Assembly (NCBI RefSeq): GCF_008704935.1
Contig: NZ_CP023692.1
Location: 124,001-188,000, forward strand
DNA from: Streptomyces vinaceus
Lineage (GTDB): Bacteria > Actinomycetota > Actinomycetes > Streptomycetales > Streptomycetaceae
Direction of reading: 5' to 3'
Length of the DNA stretch: 64,000 nucleotides
In this document: one piece after another, positions 58,363 to 64,000 of the stretch
How the letters are laid out: every line of letters begins with the position of its first letter
Numbering within the stretch: position 1 is the stretch's first letter
Made by a program: the position numbers and the translations under genes
The notes under the pieces: model-generated
What the model was told of the DNA's origin: nothing
The model's database searches: none
The model's input: the letters and a program-made list of their open reading frames with translations, nothing else

Positions 58363-59172
58363 TCACGTCCCCTGCGTCTCCGCCAGGATCAGCCGGCCCA
58401 CCTGGTCGCCGAGGACGGTGCGCGCCTGCTCGGCGAGTCCGTCGTCGGACACGAAGTAGTCGATATCGGACAGGTCGGCGAACCGGCTCAGTCCGACGAC
58501 GCCCCATTTGCTGTGGTCGGCCACGACGGCCAGCCGGGTCGCGGCGGAGATCAGTGTGCGGTTGGTCTCCGCCTCCGCGAGGTTCGGGGTGGTCACCCCG
58601 GCCCGCTCGGAAACGCCGTGGGCGCCGACGATGACGAGGTCGACCTGCAGCGAGCGGATGGCCTGGTCCGCCAACGGCCCGACCAAGGAGGCGGACTTGG
58701 TAGGGGCTCCGCCCGTGACCAGCAGGGTCGGGGCCGAGGAGCCGTCCTCCGCCCCGAACGACCTCAGCAGCTCCGCGACGGGCAGGGAATTGGTCACCAC
58801 GGTCAGGTTCGCGATGTCGCGCAGCCGGTGGGCGACGGCGAACGTCGTCGTCCCACCCGAGATCGCCACGACACTTCCGGGCTGGACCAACTGGGCGGCC
58901 GCTTCGGCGACCGCGGCCTTGGCCGCCGACTTGAGGGTGGACTTGGTCTCGAAACCGGGCTCGTCGCAGGTGGTGCCCGACGTACTCACGGCCCCGCCGT
59001 GCACCTTCTCGACCGATCCGGCCCTCGCGAGCACGTCCAGGTCTCGACGGATGGTCATGTCGGACACCCCGAGCTGCTCCACGAGCGCGGCGACGCGCAC
59101 CGCCCCCTTGCGGCGCACGGTGTCGAGGATGACTTCTCGCCGCTGGGCCGCCAGCGGTGCCGACTCCGTCAC
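58363..59172 (-). CDS. DeoR-family transcriptional regulator (copy 2)
   Basis: 269 residues from a GTG at 59172. Same domain order as copy 1: helix-turn-helix (AVRVAALVEQLGVSDMTIRR) and sugar-phosphate sensor (SGGTTTFAVAHRL, TNSLPVAELL, end DYFVSDDGLA). About three quarters of residues match copy 1, and the recognition helix is identical, so both should read the same DNA sites. Most changes lie in the sensor region and the arm after the HTH (STSGTTCDEPGFETK against SASVTTGDEPPFETK), so ligand specificity may differ. It lies after araH in the same direction, separated by 352 bp, and is likely to regulate the CUT2 operon. Confidence 0.94.
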   Translation of the reverse strand: MTESAPLAAQRREVILDTVRRKGAVRVAALVEQLGVSDMTIRRDLDVLARAGSVEKVHGGAVSTSGTTCDEPGFETKSTLKSAAKAAVAEAAAQLVQPGSVVAISGGTTTFAVAHRLRDIANLTVVTNSLPVAELLRSFGAEDGSSAPTLLVTGGAPTKSASLVGPLADQAIRSLQVDLVIVGAHGVSERAGVTTPNLAEAETNRTLISAATRLAVVADHSKWGVVGLSRFADLSDIDYFVSDDGLAEQARTVLGDQVGRLILAETQGT

Positions 59173-59524
59173 AGTCCCACCCAGTTATCTCTAGCACATT
59201 CCAGACAGAGATCAATTGTACACGGCATCCAATAAGGGCGGGCAAGTGGTTCACGGGACCTTCTGCGAACCTGCTTACCGAGGGGCGGATTTGCCGGGTT
59301 GCGTATCGGATCGACCAGCGCCGGTCACCGTCACCGCTCTTTTGTCCGCACGAACACTTACGCCGAATAGCGGCGGTGCGTACCGAAAGGCGGTCCCGAT
59401 CCCCCTGGCTCTCCGGGTGATTGACCGTGTTTCGGACCGGAGGATTCTCGTCGGTGAGGCCCGCCCCTCCTCGGGGGCGGCCCTCACCACGCCGACCGCC
59501 GTACCGCTGTCGTGCGCGCCCGCG
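59173..59524. other. Gap between araH end and deoR copy 2 start
   Basis: About 350 bp holding the deoR copy 2 promoter. CACGGCATCC followed by an ATAA sequence (59221-59236) resembles the region before deoR copy 1, consistent with duplication that included the leader, but the CAACAGT half is absent. Confidence 0.4.
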
Positions 59525-60556
59525 TCAGTGGGGCAGGCCGACGGCCCGTTCGCCGCTGCGGCGCTGCTGGATGACGACGGCCGCGACGAGGAGGGCGCCC
59601 TGGGCGACGTTCTGCCAGAAGGTGTTGATGCCCTCGACGGTCAGGCCGTTCTCCAGCGCGCCGAGCAGCGCCACGGCCAGGAGCGTGCCGCCGATACCGC
59701 CCTTGCCGCCCTTGAGCGCGCAGCCGCCCAGCGCCGCCGCCGTGATGGCCTTGAGTTCGAGGCCCTCGCTGCCCGAGACGGGCTGCCCCGAGCCGGTCCG
59801 CGCGGTCAGCAGGATGCCCGCCACCGCCGCGACCACGCCGATGAGCGCGTAGACGGCCACCAGGTACTTGTTGATGTTGATGCCCGCCAGGCGCGCCGCG
59901 GTGTCGTTGCCGCCGATCGCGTAGACGTTCCGGCCGATGTCCGTGTACTTCAGCATGACGTGCACGGCCAGCGCCACGACCACCAGGATCCAGATCATCA
60001 CCGGCACTCCGGCGATCTTGCCCCGGCCGAGGAAGACGAAGAGGGCGTCGTTCAGTACGTAGCCCTGCGCGCGGCCGTCGGAGACGAGCTGGGCCACGCC
60101 CTTGTAGGCGGCGAGGCCGGCGAGCGTCGCGATGGTGGGGTTGACCCGGCCGTAGACGATGGCGACGCCGTTGACCACACCGACGAGGACGCCGATGCCG
60201 ATCGCGGCGGCCATCCCGAGGTAGGGGTTGGATCCGCCGGACGTGAAGACCATGGCGCTGACGACGGAGGCCAGGCCGGCCTGGGAGCCGACGGATATGT
60301 CGAGGCCGCCGCAGATGATCACGACCGTCTGGACGATGGCGAGCAGCCCCGTGATGGTCACCGCCTCACCGATGACCTGGATGTTGGCGAGGCTGAGGTA
60401 GTTGTCGTTGAGGAACCCGAACAGGGCCAGGACGAGGACGAGGGCGCCGATCAGGCTGAGGTTCTGCCCGCCGAGCGAGGTGAGCAGGCCCCCTGCGGTC
60501 TTCCGCGCCGGAGCGGGGAGGTTCTCGGTGGTGGCCGGCGTCTGGGTGGTGGTCAT
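59525..60556 (-). CDS. araH: Sugar ABC transporter permease, CUT2 (AraH/RbsC-like)
   Basis: 343 residues. Typical of the CUT2 permeases with about ten helices: LSLIGALVLVLALFGFLNDN, VVIICGGLDISVGSQAGLAS (the conserved GGxDISVG block), GVLVGVVNGVAIVYGRVNPT and YAIGGNDTAARLAGININKY (the AxxAGI block). The EAA-like loop differs from CUT1 permeases. It starts inside the stop of the ATPase gene (ATGA, 4-bp overlap), so the two are coupled. It carries a pentose or hexose across the membrane with the ATPase and the binding protein. The symbol follows the binding protein's resemblance to AraF and is tentative. Confidence 0.85.
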   Translation of the reverse strand: MTTTQTPATTENLPAPARKTAGGLLTSLGGQNLSLIGALVLVLALFGFLNDNYLSLANIQVIGEAVTITGLLAIVQTVVIICGGLDISVGSQAGLASVVSAMVFTSGGSNPYLGMAAAIGIGVLVGVVNGVAIVYGRVNPTIATLAGLAAYKGVAQLVSDGRAQGYVLNDALFVFLGRGKIAGVPVMIWILVVVALAVHVMLKYTDIGRNVYAIGGNDTAARLAGININKYLVAVYALIGVVAAVAGILLTARTGSGQPVSGSEGLELKAITAAALGGCALKGGKGGIGGTLLAVALLGALENGLTVEGINTFWQNVAQGALLVAAVVIQQRRSGERAVGLPH

Positions 60557-62142
60557 CGAGCGTCTCCATCGGCGGAGTCGGTGAGCGGTCGGTCGGCCGT
60601 GACGGGGGCGAGGTCGTCCGCCATGGCGAGGTTGAGGACGGCTTCCTCGGTGGCTTCCGCACGGTTCAGCTCGCCGGTGATGCGACCGTTCTGCATCACG
60701 ACGATCCGGTCGGCGAGGCCCAGTACCTCGGGGAGTTCGGAGGAGATCACCAGCAGGGCGACCCCCTCCCGGGCCAGGTCGGCGATGATCCGGTAGATCT
60801 CGGCCTTGGCACCGATGTCGATCCCGCGGGTCGGCTCGTCCAGGATCAGGACCTTGGGCTTGCGCAGCAGCCAGCGGGCGAGCACGACCTTCTGCTGGTT
60901 GCCGCCCGACAGTTTGCGCACCTCGTGCTCGATCGAGGGGGTGCGGACCCGGAGCCTGTCGGAGAAGTCCTGGGCCACCGCCTTCTCCTGGCGGCTGCGG
61001 ACGAAGCGCCAGCGGCGCAGCCGGTCCAGGCTCACCAGGGAGGTGTTGTCCCGGATCGAGCGGTGGAGGAACAGCGCCTGGGCCTTGCGCTCCTCGGGGG
61101 CGAGGCCGATGCTCGCGCGGATCGCGTCCCTGGGGCTGCGCAGACGCAGGGGGGTGCCGTTCACGCGGACGCGGCCCGATCGGATGGGCCGGTCGCCCGC
61201 GAGGGCGAGGGCCAGCTCGGACCGTCCGGCCCCCATGAGCCCGGCCAGGGCGACCACCTCTCCGGCACGGACATGGAGGTCGATGCCGCTGACGTCGTCC
61301 GTGGTCACGCCCTCCAGTTGCAGGACCACCTCGTCGCGGGCGACGTCCTGTCGTACGAACAGGGAGGACAGGTCGCGGCCCACCATGAGGCGTACGACCT
61401 CCCCCTCGTCGGTTTCACGGGCTTCCAGCACGCCTGCGACCGTTCCGTCGCGCAGGACGGCGATGCGGTCGGCGAGGCGAAAGATCTCCTTCATGCGGTG
61501 GGAGACGTAGATGACGGCGATGCCCTGGTCCCGGAGCCGGTCGATCAGGCCGAAGAGCGCTTCGACCTCGTTCTCGGAAAGGGAGGAAGTGGGCTCGTCG
61601 AAGGCGATGACCTTGGCCTCGCCGGTCAGCGCCCGCAGGATTTCCACCAACTGGCGCTGTGCGGGAGTGAGTTCGGATCCGAGCTGATCGGGGTGGATGA
61701 CCTTTTCGAATCCGAGCCGGGCCAGGTCCGCGGTGATGCGGCGGCGCAGCTCCGCCCGGTCGAGGCGGCGCAGGGCGGTGCGCGGCAGGGCTCCCGCGTA
61801 CACGTTCTCGGCGACCGACACGTGTGGGATGATCTCGGGCTCCTGCGGGATGATGCGGATCCCGGCCTTGTGGGCGTCGTGCGGCGACGACAGGCTCCTC
61901 GGGCGCCCGTTCCAGAGGATGCTCCCCTCCGTGGGCTGGTGGTCGCCGGTGAGGATCTTCAGCAGGGTCGACTTGCCCGCCCCGTTCTCCCCCATGAGGG
62001 CGGTCACCCGGCCCCGGGGGAAGGTGAGCGTGACGCCGCTGAGCGCCTGTACCGCACCGAACCGTTTGGTGATGTTCTCGACGGAGATCTCTTCGCCGGG
62101 ATCCTGGGCGGGGGCAGGTGGCTCTGTACCGGCTGTGGTCAT
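60553..62142 (-). CDS. araG: Sugar ABC transporter ATPase with two nucleotide-binding domains (AraG/RbsA-like)
   Basis: 529 residues, the double-length ATPase of CUT2 importers. Domain 1: Walker A GENGAGKST, signature-like LTPAQRQLVEI, Walker B VIAFDEPTSSL. Domain 2: degenerate Walker A (GLMGAGRSE), intact signature LSGGNQQKV and Walker B VLILDEPTRGIDIGAK. The asymmetry (poor P-loop in half 2, poor signature in half 1) is normal for RbsA, MglA and AraG. It overlaps the permease gene by 4 bp and follows the binding-protein gene by 132 bp, in the order binding protein, ATPase, permease. Confidence 0.92.
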   Translation of the reverse strand: MTTAGTEPPAPAQDPGEEISVENITKRFGAVQALSGVTLTFPRGRVTALMGENGAGKSTLLKILTGDHQPTEGSILWNGRPRSLSSPHDAHKAGIRIIPQEPEIIPHVSVAENVYAGALPRTALRRLDRAELRRRITADLARLGFEKVIHPDQLGSELTPAQRQLVEILRALTGEAKVIAFDEPTSSLSENEVEALFGLIDRLRDQGIAVIYVSHRMKEIFRLADRIAVLRDGTVAGVLEARETDEGEVVRLMVGRDLSSLFVRQDVARDEVVLQLEGVTTDDVSGIDLHVRAGEVVALAGLMGAGRSELALALAGDRPIRSGRVRVNGTPLRLRSPRDAIRASIGLAPEERKAQALFLHRSIRDNTSLVSLDRLRRWRFVRSRQEKAVAQDFSDRLRVRTPSIEHEVRKLSGGNQQKVVLARWLLRKPKVLILDEPTRGIDIGAKAEIYRIIADLAREGVALLVISSELPEVLGLADRIVVMQNGRITGELNRAEATEEAVLNLAMADDLAPVTADRPLTDSADGDAR

Positions 62143-62274
62143 GGGGGCCTCGCAAGCTGGGGTTACGTGGGGCGTGCGTTCCAGCGACGCTGCTGGTCGG
62201 CGATGGTGGTCTGGGCGGGGCGGGTACGGCCGCCACTGCGGCGGGCCGTACCCGTCCTGGCCGCCGGCGCGGGC

Positions 62275-63327
62275 TCAGCTGCAGGTGACGCCCGCGTCCT
62301 TCCAGCTGGAGGCGTCGACCATCTTGGTCGGGGCGAAGGCTTCCTTGGGGAAGTCCTTGCCGTTCTTGAGCTTGTCGTACATCGTCTGCACCGCCAGGGC
62401 GCCGACGTCCCTGCCGTTGATGAAGAGCGCGGCCTTCATCCCGGACGGCTTGCCGGAGCTCCAGTTCTTGCAGGCGAGGTAGGCACCGAGACCGACGCCG
62501 ATCACGTCGTCGGCCTTGAAGCCGGCGTTCTCCAGAGCGGTGACCCCGCCCTGGACGTTCTCGTCGTTGCAGCCCCAGACCACCCAGTGCTTCACGGCGG
62601 CGTTGGCGGTGATCGTCGCGGCGATCTTGTCCTGCGCGCCCGTCGGGGAGTTGTCCGTCGGCACGTCGATGTTCTGCACCGGTGCCCCCGCCGCCTCCGC
62701 GAACGCCTTCTTGGAGGCGTTCACACGGTCGGTGCACACGGTGACGTCCTGCTTCCAGGCCGATATCGTCCGCGTCTCCGCCGGGTTCCAGCCGGTCTTC
62801 TTGAATTCCTCGGCGGCCCGCTTGCCGACCTCGCCGCCCATCTGCTCGCCGCTGAACCCGATGCGGGGCACCAGGGCGTCGGCGCCGCAGGCGGAGGGGT
62901 CCGGACCGGTGCTGCAGATCTGGTCGTCCGACGTCAGGAGGGCCACCTTGCCGGTTTTCGCCAGCTGTACGACCTGCGGTCCCACGGCCGGGTCGGGAAC
63001 GACCAGGATCAGCCCGTTGCTCTTCTGCGAGATGGCGGCCTGGGCCTCGCTCACCGTCTTGTTCGCGTCGTTGCCCAGGTTCACCACCTTCAGGTCGATC
63101 CCGAGCTCACTCGCCTTCGCCTTCGCGCCGGCGGCCTCGCCGATGAAGTACTCCTGGTCGCCCTGCTTCTGCAGATAGGTCAGGGAGATCTTCCCGCCGA
63201 CCTTCCCGATGTCCGCGGCGGCGCCCGTCGTCTCCTGGCCACTGGAACACGCGGTGAGGACGAGCATCGTGGCCAGGCCCAGGACCGCGGCCGCTACCGG
63301 GCGGTGGTGGTGGGGGTGAGTGAGCAT
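62275..63327 (-). CDS. araF: Sugar-binding lipoprotein, CUT2 (AraF-like)
   Basis: 350 residues. A lipoprotein signal peptide (PVAAAVLGLATMLVLTACSS) ends with a lipobox LTAC. The mature protein is a periplasmic-binding-protein type 1 fold resembling E. coli AraF more than RbsB: GLILVVPDPAVGPQVV, then VKHWVVWGCNDENVQGGVTA, NAGFKADDVIGVGLGAYLAC. AraF has the equivalent PDPKLG and VKHWLIVGMNDSTVLGGVRA blocks. It should bind L-arabinose or a similar aldose released from arabinogalactan. Galactose cannot be excluded. It begins the CUT2 operon, with about 480 bp upstream containing a CATAA..CAACAGT site. Confidence 0.85.
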   Translation of the reverse strand: MLTHPHHHRPVAAAVLGLATMLVLTACSSGQETTGAAADIGKVGGKISLTYLQKQGDQEYFIGEAAGAKAKASELGIDLKVVNLGNDANKTVSEAQAAISQKSNGLILVVPDPAVGPQVVQLAKTGKVALLTSDDQICSTGPDPSACGADALVPRIGFSGEQMGGEVGKRAAEEFKKTGWNPAETRTISAWKQDVTVCTDRVNASKKAFAEAAGAPVQNIDVPTDNSPTGAQDKIAATITANAAVKHWVVWGCNDENVQGGVTALENAGFKADDVIGVGLGAYLACKNWSSGKPSGMKAALFINGRDVGALAVQTMYDKLKNGKDFPKEAFAPTKMVDASSWKDAGVTCS

Positions 63328-63805
63328 GTCGATCCCTTTGCTTGAACGGGTCGCACCGGGCGACCAGTAGGGCAGGTGCGATGGGGTGGGATGGGGTGGG
63401 GTTCGGTCCGGCGGCCGTGGTGAGCGCGGCCCGGGGGCTGGAGGTGCCTGGAGACTCTGGAGGAGGGATGTCCGGCCTCGGCCGACGATCCCCCGACGGA
63501 CAGCCCCTCACGGGGGAATCCGTCACAGTCGGCCGGTTTCAAACTTGATGCAACAGAGAAAAGCGCCGTTTCCGTCATAAGTCAACAGTGTGAACCGAGG
63601 GTTTCGGATTGATGCGCCCTCGTGACCTCCAGGGGTGGCGCCGCACGGCAGGGCCGCCTCAGCAGCGACCACCGGGCGTGACCACCGAAGTTGCAGCGCG
63701 GCGGCCGGCCGTGACGGTGCCGTCGCAGACATGGATCGGGACAAGGCTCGCCCTGTTGCTTTCCATCGGAACGTGTCGAAATCTGTTTGAGTCCCGGTCT
63801 CGCCT
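63328..63805. promoter_or_regulatory. Upstream region of the CUT2 operon with candidate DeoR site
   Basis: About 480 bp. CATAAGTCAACAGTGTGA at 63576-63593 matches the deoR-upstream motif. Reading the minus strand, the site contains TTGACT, which would be the -35 box. A second CAACAG is at 63551-63556. The remaining sequence has no gene. Confidence 0.5.
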
Positions 63806-64000
63806 CTACGGTGCTTGCCCGGCGGGCTCGTTCCAGCGCTGCTCTGCCGCGGGGCCCGTGCGACCGAAGGTGACGGGGGCTCCGGGCTCGCCGCTCCCGG
63901 ACGTCACGGCGTAGCCGGGCGCGATACGAGGCTTGATGCGTCCCGTCGCATCGGTGGAGAACACCAGGTTGTTCCCCTCCGCCCGGCCGAACGCCGAGCA
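63806..64000 (-). CDS. C-terminal end of a probable lectin-domain carbohydrate-active protein
   Basis: 65 codons running in from the right edge to a TAG at 63806-63808, strongly GC3-biased. It reads NNLVFSTDATGRIKPRIAPG then AVTSGSGEPGAPVTFGRTGP and AAEQRWNEP. The spacing of a Gly-rich turn, VTFG and QRW resembles the last repeat of a ricin-like beta-trefoil, as in many secreted arabinogalactan or galactan hydrolases. The catalytic part lies outside the window. Location next to the CUT2 operon suggests a further polysaccharide-degrading enzyme. Confidence 0.55.
   Translation of the reverse strand, partial: CSAFGRAEGNNLVFSTDATGRIKPRIAPGYAVTSGSGEPGAPVTFGRTGPAAEQRWNEPAGQAP

Noticed and set aside
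60925..63345. A long plus-strand open frame over the CUT2 operon
   Set aside because: The minus strand encodes clear ABC transporter proteins here. The plus frame is a GC-rich shadow.

Overview
The window looks like a piece of a Streptomyces (or close actinomycete) chromosome. It is very GC-rich, genuine genes have G or C at most third codon positions, GTG starts are common, and the gene families are typical of the genus: a LAL-type LuxR regulator, a SigJ-type ECF sigma factor, RsbW/RsbV-like proteins, a class E sortase, an nSTAND/WD40 protein and sugar ABC importers without their own ATPase. No rRNA, tRNA, CRISPR array, prophage or insertion sequence was seen.

Left part (1-11.6 kb): the end of an HSL-type esterase, a frameshifted membrane protein with a dihydroorotate-dehydrogenase-like N-terminus, an 8-bp tandem repeat, an FAD monooxygenase, a cupin, a VOC protein divergent from a SigJ-like sigma factor, an anti-sigma kinase/STAS pair, and two regulators (LAL/LuxR and AraC). 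From 12 to 19 kb a long minus-strand run encodes a YcaC-like hydrolase, DoxX, Dps, a cofactor-free haloperoxidase, an esterase, a YtcJ-type amidohydrolase and an acetate-type transporter. It contains or borders two decayed flavoenzyme genes.

Middle (19-46 kb): a secreted SH3-like protein, an nSTAND NTPase/WD40 gene with two single-base frameshifts, a sortase, a K+ channel, an arylsulfatase divergent from an acetoacetate decarboxylase/SRPBCC pair, a large membrane protein, a four-EF-hand protein, a MerR regulator divergent from a secreted carboxylesterase with a MerR-type long-spacer promoter, a small secreted DD-peptidase-like protein, a PKD protein with three beta-rich repeats, an amidase, a GH5 endoglycosylceramidase-like enzyme and an EEP-family phosphodiesterase. 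Several perfect hairpins act as terminators.

Right part (46-64 kb): a coherent galactan/arabinogalactan utilisation locus. A secreted GH43_24-type exo-beta-1,3-galactanase with a ricin-type lectin domain would cut the polymer. A CUT1 importer (binding protein plus two permeases) would import oligosaccharides. A GH35 beta-galactosidase with no signal peptide would cut them inside the cell, and GalK/GalT would feed the Leloir pathway. A second, CUT2-type importer resembles AraFGH. Two near-identical DeoR regulators lie inside the locus. Two distinct repeated operator-like sequences can be read directly. One is a 16-bp palindrome (ATGTTTACGTAAACAT type) before the CUT1 operon, the GH43 gene and the GH35 gene. 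The other is a CATAA..CAACAGT motif before deoR, galT and araF. This suggests a LacI-type regulator encoded outside the window for the depolymerising/import genes, and the DeoR proteins for sugar catabolism.
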